A DNA stretch of 64,000 nucleotides from Spirochaetales bacterium (GTDB taxonomy: Bacteria; Spirochaetota; Leptospiria; Leptospirales; Leptonemataceae), in assembly GCA_024233935.1 (NCBI GenBank), contig JACKOY010000001.1, positions 485,959 through 549,958 on the forward strand, written 5' to 3'. Made by a program: the position numbers and the translations under genes. Every line of letters starts with the position of its first letter. Position 1 is the stretch's first letter. The notes under the pieces are model-generated. The model worked only from the letters and a program-made list of their open reading frames with translations, was not told the origin of the DNA and did not search any database. Positions 1-9,377 of the stretch are shown here, one piece after another.

Positions 1-1044
1 ACGGGCGCCGTGATCAGCGGCCAGACCGGCGGCGAGTTCCATTCGGACTTCTTTGGCTTTGAGCTGGCAGGTCAGGATCGACAACTGGTGCTTCTGGGTG
101 AAGAGACCGACCGCAATCTGGAGCTGGTGCTGGTGGACCTGGAAGGCGAGCCCATCGCCCGGGATGAGAACGATAACGGAAACGGATCGGCCGAGCGCTT
201 CCTTCTCAGCGGCATGGCTCCCGGTTTCTACTTTGCGGCCGTTCGCGAGCGGGGTGCCTCACGCGGGCAGGCCGGCTACACGATCGCACTTCTGGAACCC
301 GGGGTGGCCTACTCGCCCCCGGAGGGGGACTATCACAGCGTGGTGGCCGCCAAAGACGGCGAGCCGATCGACATGCGGGAGACCACCGGTGGCGCGGCCC
401 TCACTCCGGGCCGTCCAGTGCAGGAACAACTGACACCGGAGTTACCCCGTCGTCGGCACCGCATTGAAGTGGGCCTGGAACCGCTGCTCATCGACGTAAA
501 TGGGGGCGATCACGATCTGTCCATCCAGGTCAGCGGGGTCTTTTCGTATCGGGCGGACTTCGATGTGGGCAAGGAACGCGGCCACGAGCTTCTGGTCCTT
601 CCGTACCCCGGGATTTACGACCTGACCGTGCAGTACAGCCGCTACGTAGGTGAAGAACCCATTCCCTACGTGGTCCGGGCGGATCCTATGGCCTTGCACA
701 ATCTGCAACCGGGCCAGTTTCTCGATCATTCGTTGCATCCGGACGACCTGCGACTGTATCGCATGCAGATTACTTTCAATACTCCGATGGTCCTGGATGT
801 GAAGGGTTCCGGTTTGATGGCTGATTCCGGGGACCTGCTTCTGACGGTCTACCGTCGGAACGCGGACGATACTTACGAAGTTCAGAACTACGACTCGGAC
901 CTGAACGGCCACACCGGCTACGAGAGTGTTCGCCTGAGCGAACCGGGTGAGTATTTCCTGGTTGTGCGGCAGGGAGCCGGCACACCGCGACAGATCAGCT
1001 ATCGCGTTGAGCTAGCGGAGAATCCGGTTCTTTCGCAACCCTGA
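1..1044 (+). CDS. Secreted/PPC-like beta-sandwich protein, 5' end missing
   Basis: The reading frame is open from the first base, so the gene almost certainly begins upstream; the GTG at 10 is only the first in-window start codon. The visible 347 residues hold repeated beta-rich segments (for example around residues 20-90, 150-225 and 245-335) with the acidic DENDNGNGS-type loop and the pattern of bacterial pre-peptidase C-terminal (PPC-like) domains: a hydrophobic strand, an acidic turn, then a 'GxYFLVVR' strand near the end. No catalytic motif is visible in this part. These domains usually belong to exported proteins and mediate folding or binding. The last 33 bases overlap the end of the convergent gene on the other strand. 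The domain call is by eye and the function is unknown. Confidence 0.6.
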   Translation, partial: TGAVISGQTGGEFHSDFFGFELAGQDRQLVLLGEETDRNLELVLVDLEGEPIARDENDNGNGSAERFLLSGMAPGFYFAAVRERGASRGQAGYTIALLEPGVAYSPPEGDYHSVVAAKDGEPIDMRETTGGAALTPGRPVQEQLTPELPRRRHRIEVGLEPLLIDVNGGDHDLSIQVSGVFSYRADFDVGKERGHELLVLPYPGIYDLTVQYSRYVGEEPIPYVVRADPMALHNLQPGQFLDHSLHPDDLRLYRMQITFNTPMVLDVKGSGLMADSGDLLLTVYRRNADDTYEVQNYDSDLNGHTGYESVRLSEPGEYFLVVRQGAGTPRQISYRVELAENPVLSQP

Positions 1045-4000
1045 GGGTGAACTCTCGGCATCGGGCGGGCCTTCCTGCTGGTAGGTCAACTTCAGCGTCG
1101 CTTCGCGCAACCGTCGACTGATGGTTTTGAAGAGCGCGAAGGCGATTTGCGGTCGAGCCAGAAGCAGGCGTTGAAAATCGTCTCGTTTGATTGCCAGCAG
1201 AGTCGCGGGCTTTTGAACTTCCACCGAAGCAGAACGCGGTTCGTGGTCCAGAATCGACATTTCTCCGAAACAATCGCGCTCCTCCAGAATTTGCAGCGTT
1301 ATGTTGCTACCGCGAAACACGCGGACCTTACCCCGAATGATAATGTAAAGGGCGTCGCCCGGATCGTTCTCATGAAATATGGTCTGGCCGGACCGAAAGC
1401 TGCGTTCCCGCGCGATGTCGTTGATCCATTGCAGATCTTCCCCGTCCACATCCTCGAACAGGGGAACGCTGCGCAAAAAGAGAAGTCTTTCCATCTGGTT
1501 CTTCATGGCTTTCGCCTCCGGACGGCGCATTTTTGCACCGACAGTTTGACCCAGCAAGTGCAGGGCGTAAAGCGCGTTGCGACGAACAAACAAGCTCCGG
1601 CTGCTCGAGATTTCCTGGAGCCTGGGCCCCAACTCACGCATGCGCAGCTGACCGATGGCGAAGGCCGCGCATCCCCGAAGCCAGTACGAATAGCGGCGTT
1701 CGGTAAGCGCCTCAAGTACGAGACGCAAATCGGGAAGGTTCAGGCCGGACCGGTCTTTTATATGTTTTTGTTCCAGCAATATGACAAGTGGTTTGGCGTC
1801 GGGCGTGCTGCCTTCGATTGCCTCAAGCGCTTCGGCCCGTGATCGAGGATCTGCCGAGCGCAGGTCGCGCGCCGCAGCCCGAATGGAGAAGGGGTCACCC
1901 AGTAGTTCCAGGCACTTGAGGGCTACCGACTCGCGACGATCCGATTCGCGGCGCAACGCATCCACCAGGAGGCTGACGGCCTGGGTGTTGCGGTGCGCTT
2001 CGAGCGCGGTCAGATACCTCAGCTCTTCCCCGATATTTGCAACGATTGCCTGGAAAGAGCGCGTGATGCGATCGAGCAGTTCCTTTGGGAAATAGCGCGC
2101 CAGGTTTTCGAGGGCCAGGTCGCCATCTTCGGTGAGCACCGCCGTCTTTACCCGCGTAAGCGCGTCGAGAGCCGCGTCTTCCACGCGCACCGTGGTGCCC
2201 GCCAGCAGGTCGGCCAGGACCGATATGCTGGCGGTGCTGCCGATGTTTCCCAGGCAGGCAATGATGTTGGCCTTGGTCTGGTCGTTGTGGTTACCGTGCA
2301 GGAGGGCTATGTGAAGCGCTGCCAGAGCCGCCAGGCCCTGAGAACTGATGGTCTCCACGGCCTTGAGTCCCAGCCGCTCACGTCCCAAAAACGGGAGCAG
2401 GTGTTCGACCAGATCCTCGTCGGGAACATGACCGATGGCTTCGATGGCGCTCAGCAGTACGTCATCCCGCCGCGCGCGAAGCAGACGGAGCAGTATGGGA
2501 AGCAGCTGCACGCGCGGTACTTCCTGGATGATGTGGGCGGCCCGGATACGGTCCGCAGGTCGGCGGCTCTCCGCAAAATGATAGAGCGCCTGCACCGCGG
2601 GATTGCGGCGGTCGAACCGCTCCCGGTTGCGTAGCAGGGCGATCACAGACTCGGTCCGCACATCCGGCGAGTGATCCTTGAGCATGGGCAAGAGGAGCCC
2701 GGCAGCCGCAGAACTGTCCAGGTGTCCGATGGCACGGGCGGCCGCCGCGCGCACTTCGGCGTCGTTCGACTCCAGGTGGTTGGCCACCGGAGGGACCAGA
2801 GCAGGGCTGCCGTTTCGGGCCAGGACCCCCAGAATCTCGACCCGCACATCGTCCCTGGCTGTGCCGAGGGCCGGAATGAGCATGGCGCCCAGGGCCTCTC
2901 CCTGTTCTACGGACTCAAGAACGTTCAGCGCGAACAAGGCCACATCGTACTCGCCGGATTCCAAAGAGCGCAGCAACGAGTCCCGGGAGACTCCGGCTCC
3001 GCGTTGGTGCAGTGTCGTAAGCGCTGTCCGCCGCACATCGACATTGCGAGAGCTCAGATTATCAACCAGCGTTTCCAGATAGTCGCGTCGCACGCGTAGC
3101 GCAATCGCAAGCCAGGCCAGACACAGGCCGAAAGCGGAAATAGCCAAAAGAAAGTCCGGCGCGCCGGTGCGGGTCAGAAGAAGCAGAAGCAATCCGGCCA
3201 GCACGGTGCACAAAGGCTCCACCGTGCCCGTGATGAACGCCCGGCTGCGTCCGCGGATTTCCTCCGGCAGGGAGTTAAACGACAGCTGCATCGCTGAGTC
3301 TCCCAGGGAGGTGAACATGGTTTCATCGCTGAACCGGGCCAGAATTGCCAGAGATGGACGCATGGACAGTGGTCCAGGCGCTGGCGTGGCCGGTAGCAGA
3401 CCGCGCAACATCAAAGCGCCGGTTCCAATGAGCAGGCTGCCCGGATGCGCGAGCACCATGGTCCCGGCGCCGAAGCGCTGCAGCAAGCGGCCAGAAATGA
3501 ATAGCTGTAGCAGAAGCCCGGTCAGCGACACCGCGCTGTTGTAGATGCCAAGAAAAGAACTCAAGCGATCGGGGCCGGGAAAAATGTCATCCATGGCGGA
3601 GTAGAACTGGTACTCGACCAAATAGATCACCAGCCACATGGGCAAGGACAGGTAAGCCAGTCGGCGCACCAGGGCGTAGCTCCACACGCTACGCAGGGTC
3701 GCGAAATACCCCTCCCGGCGTGCGAGGCCGAAGGAAAGCTCTTCGCCGTGATGACTACGACGCACCCAGGACGCCAGGGGTGCGCCCAGGAGAAGCAACA
3801 CCACCGTGATGAGAAGCAGGTTGATCGTTCCGAGGGACCGAGCCGCGAGGTGCGTGAGTCCACCGCCCAGAATGACGCCGACCAGGCCGGCCCCGCCGAC
3901 GAGGGGAAACAGACGCTTGCCCTCCCGGGGGTCGAAGACGCTGTTCGCCAGAGTCCAGAAATGGATCAAGAAGAGCAGAGTGTAGATCTCGGACGTGGCG

Positions 4001-4341
4001 AACAGGGCGTACGGAAACCATCGATAGCCCCGCGGGTAGATGACCCAGAGTGCTACAAAGGACGCTGCAAACACCACCAGCAGGACGATCATCAATTGGT
4101 GGCGCGGCAGTCGATCTACGACCCGCGCATACAGCGCGGTTAACAGCACGGCCAGCACCGAGTTGGCAATGTACATCAGGGGGAGTTGGTCCGGTCCCGC
4201 CAGCTTGACGAACACCGCATCCCGGACCGCGCGCGCAAGGGTGGTCGCGATCATCAGGATCAGAAAAAGCGCGGCCATCGAAAGCAGCCGCCGTCGCTCA
4301 CCGATCGTGACGCCTAAGTAGGTTGCAAAATTATTGAGCAC
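1012..4341 (-). CDS. NTT/ADP-ATP-carrier-like membrane protein with HEAT repeats and C-terminal cyclic-nucleotide-binding domain
   Basis: A 1109-residue three-part protein. Residues 1 to about 420 carry some ten to twelve hydrophobic helices and the segment FDPREGKRLFPLVGGAG, typical of the nucleotide transporter (NTT/Npt) family related to plastid and Rickettsia ATP/ADP translocases. Residues about 425-940 are a long run of helical HEAT/PBS-lyase-type repeats (LxxxDAEVRAAAARAIGHL and similar). Residues about 955-1080 form a cyclic-nucleotide-binding domain with the phosphate-binding cassette FGEMSILDHEPRSASV around 1025-1040, including the conserved Glu and Arg. The domain order suggests a membrane protein gated or regulated by cAMP or cGMP through a helical scaffold. 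Whether it still exchanges nucleotides cannot be judged. A class III adenylate cyclase lies 1 kb away. Its 3' end overlaps the convergent gene by 33 bases. Confidence 0.85.
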   Translation of the reverse strand: MLNNFATYLGVTIGERRRLLSMAALFLILMIATTLARAVRDAVFVKLAGPDQLPLMYIANSVLAVLLTALYARVVDRLPRHQLMIVLLVVFAASFVALWVIYPRGYRWFPYALFATSEIYTLLFLIHFWTLANSVFDPREGKRLFPLVGGAGLVGVILGGGLTHLAARSLGTINLLLITVVLLLLGAPLASWVRRSHHGEELSFGLARREGYFATLRSVWSYALVRRLAYLSLPMWLVIYLVEYQFYSAMDDIFPGPDRLSSFLGIYNSAVSLTGLLLQLFISGRLLQRFGAGTMVLAHPGSLLIGTGALMLRGLLPATPAPGPLSMRPSLAILARFSDETMFTSLGDSAMQLSFNSLPEEIRGRSRAFITGTVEPLCTVLAGLLLLLLTRTGAPDFLLAISAFGLCLAWLAIALRVRRDYLETLVDNLSSRNVDVRRTALTTLHQRGAGVSRDSLLRSLESGEYDVALFALNVLESVEQGEALGAMLIPALGTARDDVRVEILGVLARNGSPALVPPVANHLESNDAEVRAAAARAIGHLDSSAAAGLLLPMLKDHSPDVRTESVIALLRNRERFDRRNPAVQALYHFAESRRPADRIRAAHIIQEVPRVQLLPILLRLLRARRDDVLLSAIEAIGHVPDEDLVEHLLPFLGRERLGLKAVETISSQGLAALAALHIALLHGNHNDQTKANIIACLGNIGSTASISVLADLLAGTTVRVEDAALDALTRVKTAVLTEDGDLALENLARYFPKELLDRITRSFQAIVANIGEELRYLTALEAHRNTQAVSLLVDALRRESDRRESVALKCLELLGDPFSIRAAARDLRSADPRSRAEALEAIEGSTPDAKPLVILLEQKHIKDRSGLNLPDLRLVLEALTERRYSYWLRGCAAFAIGQLRMRELGPRLQEISSSRSLFVRRNALYALHLLGQTVGAKMRRPEAKAMKNQMERLLFLRSVPLFEDVDGEDLQWINDIARERSFRSGQTIFHENDPGDALYIIIRGKVRVFRGSNITLQILEERDCFGEMSILDHEPRSASVEVQKPATLLAIKRDDFQRLLLARPQIAFALFKTISRRLREATLKLTYQQEGPPDAESSPSGLRKNRILR

Positions 4342-4474
4342 CGGGTTGGTTCCGATTTTCCGCCTGAACCGATCCGATCCGCGGGCCCGCCGGAGGCGCT
4401 CCCGCCGCCGGCGAAGCAGGGATTTCCCCTATCTATCATCGGTTTCGAACCCGGCTGAAACCAGCGACGAGGCT

Positions 4475-5089
4475 TCAGGATGCGTGTGCTGCGCGCTTTT
4501 CCGGCACGTGGGTCCCTGGAACAGGTTCGATGTCCGGACGCTTCGTGATCATGCGCGCCCGGGCCCTCTCGATCAGGTGATCGGGGAATTCACGGGCCGG
4601 CATGACCGCCGAGCCGAAAACCCAGTCCCAGAGCGTCGTCATGAGCGAGTAGTTTGTCTTCTGATCAACGTGGTGGTAGAGATGGAAGTTCCCCCAGGCG
4701 AAATACCGGGTCGTGAACCCGCGGATATTGGCGTTGTGATCCAGCATGGCTTCGCTCAGGAAGACCTCGTAAACGTAATGGAAAACTAACAAAGGAAGCC
4801 CAAAAGCCGGCCAGAGCCAGGTGATTCCCAAAAGCGGTACTGTCATGACCAGAAAAACGTCCAGGCTTGTCTTCCAATCACCCAGCCAGAAGAAGAATTG
4901 GCCCAAATCGGGCCAGGGCGATGCATCCTGCCGGAAATAGTTTATCTTGTGATGCGCCTTGTGCAACTCGTAGAGCGGGTTCCAGGGATGGCTGATGTGG
5001 CCGATGCGATGTAACCAGTAGATGATGAAGGTCCAGAGCAGGAAACAGCCCGTTAAACCCGCGACGTAGCCCAGTATGTCACCCAGCAT
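4475..5089 (-). CDS. Sterol desaturase / fatty acid hydroxylase family protein
   Basis: A 204-residue membrane protein with three to four hydrophobic segments. The eight-histidine di-iron signature of the fatty acid hydroxylase superfamily is visible: HRIGH (H27, H31) followed by H34, then HKAHH (H43, H46, H47), H118, and HLYHH (H136, H139, H140). Members use O2 to hydroxylate or desaturate lipids such as sterols, carotenoids or fatty acids; the substrate here is unknown. The ATG at 5089 is followed directly by a hydrophobic helix, which fits the family's N-terminus. It stands alone on the minus strand, divergent from the adenylate cyclase gene across a 246-base gap that must hold both promoters. 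Confidence 0.85.
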   Translation of the reverse strand: MLGDILGYVAGLTGCFLLWTFIIYWLHRIGHISHPWNPLYELHKAHHKINYFRQDASPWPDLGQFFFWLGDWKTSLDVFLVMTVPLLGITWLWPAFGLPLLVFHYVYEVFLSEAMLDHNANIRGFTTRYFAWGNFHLYHHVDQKTNYSLMTTLWDWVFGSAVMPAREFPDHLIERARARMITKRPDIEPVPGTHVPEKRAAHAS

Positions 5090-5335
5090 GCTTCCCCCCT
5101 GACCAGCGACGCCCCCACCGAGGCGACATAACCGAAACAGTGATTCCGGTATTTTGCGCGCGTGGAAAAGAAATGGACAACCATTTGCGCGTGGCGAAAT
5201 CTTCTTCTTCGGGTCTGCTAACCTAACAGACGAACTTCCGGATTATTCCATGAAAGTTGCAAACAAAAAAGTTCCGAGTTCCCATCGTAAAATAGCTTTA
5301 TCGGTGGGCGCGAGAGCTGACAGAACAGGCGAAGC
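5090..5335. other. Divergent intergenic region between hydroxylase and adenylate cyclase genes
   Basis: 246 bases separate two divergently transcribed genes. The half next to the cyclase (about 5240-5310) is richer in A and T than its surroundings. I see no convincing hairpin or clear -35/-10 pair. A 61-codon frame across it has no family resemblance and I do not call it. Confidence 0.4.
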
Positions 5336-7177
5336 ATGAGATTTCCATTTGGACTGAAGTTGGGCCTGGCAATCTCGACGCTCGCCGTGGGCGTGACGAC
5401 CTCTGCTGTTACGATCTTCTACTTGAATACCAAAGAAACCGTGCTCAATCAGATGAAGCGTCGTCTGCTTGATGTCGGGCACACCGGTTCTTTTCTTTTC
5501 GGGCCCGAAGAGCGAGCGGCCATTTATTCGATTCGGGCCCGGGTTTTGGACGGGAGCGCTGACCGCACAGAACGCATGCAGTCGATGGAGCCCGGAGACT
5601 TTGGCGAGAGCCTGCCGCCATCCTTGCGAGATGAGATTCAGGAGAGCCCGGCCTTTCTGCGTTTGGTACAGGTGTTGCGCACCATTCGGGCCGGCAGCAG
5701 CACCTTGATTGAACCCCTGCGGGAATATGACGAGAACGTCCCGGAAGACGATGCCAAGCCCGATATCAATTTTGCGTACCTGTACGCGCCCATTCCGGAG
5801 AGCCCGGACTACTCGACTGTCGTCATGCTTGCGGACACGAACTTCATTCCTGTGGATGAGGACGGCGATGGAGTGATTTCCGCCGACGAAGAGGCCAACC
5901 CGACCGGCAATCTCTATTCACCGCCCCGCGATCGACCGGCCTTCTGGCAGCCGTTTCAGACGGGAAACATGCATGTTACCCGTAACTGGTATGGAGATCA
6001 GTGGGGCACGTTTCTCTCGGCTGCGATTCCGATCAAGGACGCCGAAGGCAATGTCATCGCTGTGCTGGGTCTGGACTATCTGGTGACCAGCGAAGCGAAC
6101 AAGCTTGAGGCGCTTCTGTATCTCTGTGTTGGGCTGATTGCGGCCAGTTTGGTTCTGTCGGTTGGCGTCGCTTTTTTCCTGGCGTATCTTATGAACCGTC
6201 CTATCCAGAAGTTGCGAGAAGGCGCCGAGCGAGTTCGCGAGCGAGACTTCAGCACGCAGATTGAAGTTAAGACGAGCGACGAATTTGGCCTTCTGGCAAA
6301 CACCTTCAATGGAATGGTCACGGAGATTCGGGAGTACGCCCAGGGTCTCGAAGACCTGAGTCAGGCGTACTATCGCTTTGTGCCGCGCGAGTTTCTGGAA
6401 TATCTTGAGCGCAAGAGCATTATCGACGTGCAGTTGGGCGATCAGGTGCAACGGGAGATGACCGTATTTTTCTCGGACATAAGATCTTTCACGACGTTGT
6501 CAGAACGAATGACGCCGGCGGACAACTTCAACTTCCTGAACAGCTACCTGGGAACGGTCAGTCCGATTATTCGCAAGAATCACGGCTTTATCGATAAATA
6601 CATCGGGGATGCCGTGATGGCCCTTTTCCCGACCGACGTGAACGATGCAATCAAGTGCTCTGTAGACGTGCATGCTGAACTGCGCGACTATAATCAGAGC
6701 CGCCTGGGGAGCGGACAGCTGCCGGTCAACATCGGGGTTGGGCTCCATAATGGAAAATTGATGCTGGGGACCGTCGGCGAAAGAAAGCGCATGGAAGGGA
6801 CCGTGATCTCGGACGCGGTAAACCTGGCCTCGCGGCTGGAAGGCCTGACGAAAAAATTCGGATGCCGGGTTCTGGTTAGCGAACAGGTCATCAAGGACTC
6901 TCACGGCAACTTCGAGTCGCGTTTCCTGGGTCGCGTTCGCGTCAAGGGAAAGGCCGTAGCGATCAAAGTCTTTGAGATTCTGGACGCGGACACGAACGAG
7001 GAAAAGGCAAAGAAGATTGATACCCGCGTCGACTTCGAGAATGCGGTTCACATCTTTCAGAGCGGTCGTTTCGGTGATGCGATGGCCGCCTTTGAGCAGG
7101 TCATCAAACGTAACCCGGACGACCCCACGGCACAGGTCTACATATCCCGGTGTCGGGGGCTTGCTCGCGCCTCTTGA
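5336..7177 (+). CDS. Class III adenylate cyclase with periplasmic sensor containing an EF-hand-like loop, HAMP, cyclase and short C-terminal helical repeat
   Basis: Converts ATP to cAMP. Of 613 residues, TM1 is about 9-29, a periplasmic (Cache-like) sensor about 30-258, TM2 about 259-285, HAMP about 283-335 and the class III cyclase domain about 372-550. Metal-binding aspartates are D381 (FFSDIRSF) and D425 (KYIGD). Adenine-specifying residues K421 and D493 and transition-state N496 and R500 (NLASR) are all present, so an active adenylate rather than guanylate cyclase is expected. Residues 174-185, DEDGDGVISADE, match a 12-residue calcium EF-hand loop inside the sensor. Residues 566-610 resemble one to two TPR helices. 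The likely effector, a CNB-domain protein, is encoded nearby. The start has weak ribosome-binding complementarity (acaggcga). Confidence 0.93.
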   Translation: MRFPFGLKLGLAISTLAVGVTTSAVTIFYLNTKETVLNQMKRRLLDVGHTGSFLFGPEERAAIYSIRARVLDGSADRTERMQSMEPGDFGESLPPSLRDEIQESPAFLRLVQVLRTIRAGSSTLIEPLREYDENVPEDDAKPDINFAYLYAPIPESPDYSTVVMLADTNFIPVDEDGDGVISADEEANPTGNLYSPPRDRPAFWQPFQTGNMHVTRNWYGDQWGTFLSAAIPIKDAEGNVIAVLGLDYLVTSEANKLEALLYLCVGLIAASLVLSVGVAFFLAYLMNRPIQKLREGAERVRERDFSTQIEVKTSDEFGLLANTFNGMVTEIREYAQGLEDLSQAYYRFVPREFLEYLERKSIIDVQLGDQVQREMTVFFSDIRSFTTLSERMTPADNFNFLNSYLGTVSPIIRKNHGFIDKYIGDAVMALFPTDVNDAIKCSVDVHAELRDYNQSRLGSGQLPVNIGVGLHNGKLMLGTVGERKRMEGTVISDAVNLASRLEGLTKKFGCRVLVSEQVIKDSHGNFESRFLGRVRVKGKAVAIKVFEILDADTNEEKAKKIDTRVDFENAVHIFQSGRFGDAMAAFEQVIKRNPDDPTAQVYISRCRGLARAS

Positions 7178-7261
7178 TCGCGTTGATCTGAAGCGCCGGG
7201 TTTCTCAAGTGACCGGCAGTTTTTTGCTTGTTGCCAGGTTCCTGGCGCCGTCCTCTGCGGC

Positions 7262-8041
7262 ATGTCCACGATTCAACCCGGCTTCGCGACTGAGGTTCAG
7301 GAAGGCAAAAAAGGGCGCATCGGTTTTCTGACGATCGCCGGAATTGAGCCCAACAATACGCTGAATCTCGAGCTGTTGCGCGGCTTTATCCAAACGCTTT
7401 ATGAGCTGGGCAAAACGGCCGACGGCGTTATCGTGCGATCCGCCCATGAACGCTTTTTCTCCAATGGTCTGGATGGAAAAACCCTGCTGGAATCCAGCAT
7501 GACGGTGCGTGAAGAGACGATCCGGGAAATGATTCTGGCTTACGGGAAGCTGATGGCCTTTGGCAAGCCCTGGATAGTGGAAATCGCCGGCTACGCGATG
7601 GCCGGTGGCGCTGTTATCTCAACGGCGGCCGACTACCGCTTCATGCTGAAAGGCGGAGGGCGCATCGGTTTCTCGGAACTGGCCGTAGGGCTTCCCCTGC
7701 CGGTTTGTTATGCCCATGGTATGCACCGGATCGTGCAGCCGTCGGCGGTGCGTTCGTTGATTGAAGGGGCCGCATTGAAACCTGAAGAGGCGCTTGCGAT
7801 AGGCCTTATCGACGGTGTGGCGGAGGACCGTGACAGACTGCGGCAGATGTGCATTAAGCGGATGGAGCAGATTCTGCGGCTGGAGCAGGACTCGTTCTTG
7901 CCAACGCGAATGCTCTATCGCAAGGCCGTATTACGGGATATAGAGCGTGATGAAGCGGAAGACGTGCGACTGGCCAGTGAACTGATTCGCCAGCCTGTAT
8001 TCGAACGCGCTCTGAACAACATCGCCGGAAAGAATCGATGA
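7262..8041 (+). CDS. Enoyl-CoA hydratase/isomerase (crotonase) family protein
   Basis: A 259-residue crotonase-fold protein of typical length. The oxyanion-hole strand-turn AGYAMAGGA and the downstream GRIGFSELAVGLPLP segment follow the family pattern, as does the HERFFSNGLDGKT loop near residue 65. In crotonases these residues bind acyl-CoA thioesters; hydratases usually carry two catalytic glutamates. I see E in FSE but cannot assign the second, so hydratase, isomerase or hydrolase activity is open. The ATG at 7262 has no strong Shine-Dalgarno sequence. It follows the cyclase gene by 84 bases and converges on the exporter gene with only 12 bases between. Confidence 0.82.
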   Translation: MSTIQPGFATEVQEGKKGRIGFLTIAGIEPNNTLNLELLRGFIQTLYELGKTADGVIVRSAHERFFSNGLDGKTLLESSMTVREETIREMILAYGKLMAFGKPWIVEIAGYAMAGGAVISTAADYRFMLKGGGRIGFSELAVGLPLPVCYAHGMHRIVQPSAVRSLIEGAALKPEEALAIGLIDGVAEDRDRLRQMCIKRMEQILRLEQDSFLPTRMLYRKAVLRDIERDEAEDVRLASELIRQPVFERALNNIAGKNR

Positions 8042-8053
8042 TCATCACGAATC

Positions 8054-9280
8054 TCAGGAATTGATACGTCGGGCGTACTTCTCGTGGTAGAGTTCCACGA
8101 AAGTAAGGAAGATTATGACTATGAGGGGCCCGTAGAAGATTCCGGCGACCCCGAAGACGCTCATGCCGCCGATGATGCTCAAAAACACGAGCATACTGTT
8201 GATGCTGACGCGGTTTCCCATGAATCGGGGCTTGAACCAGTTTTCGGTCCAGAGCGCGACGAGAGTGCACCATGCAAACAGAAGTCCGCAGGCCAGGTAT
8301 TCGCCCTTGATGATCAGATAGATGCAGGCGGGCACATAAACGAAGGATATGCCAACCAACGGAACAAAGGCCAGAACGATCATGACCACCGTCCAGAGCA
8401 GGCTTGACCGAAAGCCCGCAGCAAAAAAGCCAATGCCTGCCAGGCAGCCCTGAATCACTCCGCCCAGGCCATTGCAAACCATCGTCACAAAATTCATCTG
8501 GTTGAAGCGATCGATAAGCAGCTGTTCGTCTTCGCGCGGCAACGGTGATAGGGCCAGGAGAAATTCCTTCAGGCGCGGCCCTTGCTGTAAGACCGCGAAT
8601 ATCACAAGCAACATCATGAAGAACTGAAACAGGAAGTTAAGCGTGTTTTTTAGAATGCTGTTCAGGGCGTCCATTGCCGGCTCACTGATGGATTGAGCGC
8701 GGCTGACAATCTGATCCCGTACGTTTTCGGGTGTGTATTCCTCGCCCAGGACTTCGAAGACTTCGCGGCCAAAATCTGCCACGGGAGTATCGCCAAACAT
8801 GTAGGTGCGAAGCGAGTCGACGGTGAACTCTTCGCGGGTTATTGGGTTCCCCTGGGCGTCGATGCCATCGGACTGCTGCACCGTAAACTCAGTTTTTACT
8901 GTTTCGATTACATAGTTCACCTCCGAGACAAGGCGGGCTGCGATAAAAATCGTGGGCAACAACACGACCAGCAATATCAGCAGGCAGACGACACTGGCCG
9001 CAAGCGTTCGATTCCAGCGGCGGCGCGTTGCCAGATAATCCATTACCGGATAGAAAGCCCCTCCGACAATCAGGGCGAAGATGATGGGGGTCTTAAAGGG
9101 CCAGGCCATTACCACCAGCAGGAACACCAGCCCGACGAACAGGAGCGCGAACCAGAGTAGCGCAAGGCGCGGCATTCCCGGGATCGTTTCTGATTCGGCT
9201 GGCTCGGGGCTGGCCGGCTCGCTTCCCTTTTGCGTTTTCCTGATCGGACCTTGTTTCGCTTTGTCGGCTTTCTTTGCCAT
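8054..9280 (-). CDS. AI-2E family transporter (PerM/YdiK-like)
   Basis: A 408-residue polytopic membrane protein with two N-terminal hydrophobic segments (PFKTPIIFALIVGGAFYPV), a soluble middle loop of about 130 residues and a C-terminal cluster of helices containing GGVIQGCLAGIGFF and the GIFYGPLIVI motif, all typical of the AI-2E/PerM family. Members export small molecules or act as Na+/H+ antiporters; the substrate is not predictable. I start at the ATG at 9280 (MAKKADKAK), a lysine-rich cytoplasmic leader, because an upstream extension would run into the divergent deiminase gene. Residues 1-40 are low-complexity (K/E/P/S). Confidence 0.88.
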   Translation of the reverse strand: MAKKADKAKQGPIRKTQKGSEPASPEPAESETIPGMPRLALLWFALLFVGLVFLLVVMAWPFKTPIIFALIVGGAFYPVMDYLATRRRWNRTLAASVVCLLILLVVLLPTIFIAARLVSEVNYVIETVKTEFTVQQSDGIDAQGNPITREEFTVDSLRTYMFGDTPVADFGREVFEVLGEEYTPENVRDQIVSRAQSISEPAMDALNSILKNTLNFLFQFFMMLLVIFAVLQQGPRLKEFLLALSPLPREDEQLLIDRFNQMNFVTMVCNGLGGVIQGCLAGIGFFAAGFRSSLLWTVVMIVLAFVPLVGISFVYVPACIYLIIKGEYLACGLLFAWCTLVALWTENWFKPRFMGNRVSINSMLVFLSIIGGMSVFGVAGIFYGPLIVIIFLTFVELYHEKYARRINS

Positions 9281-9377
9281 GGCCCCAATGAACCGGCTCC
9301 GAAGCGCCCAGCAAGGATTTTCCAGACTGTCTGCTTTTGTCGTTGAAGCGAAACAGTCCTGCTTTGCGATCGCGCAG

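Noticed and set aside
5154..5339. 61-codon frame before the adenylate cyclase
   Set aside because: No initiation signal or family pattern; it overlaps the cyclase start and is probably the promoter region.
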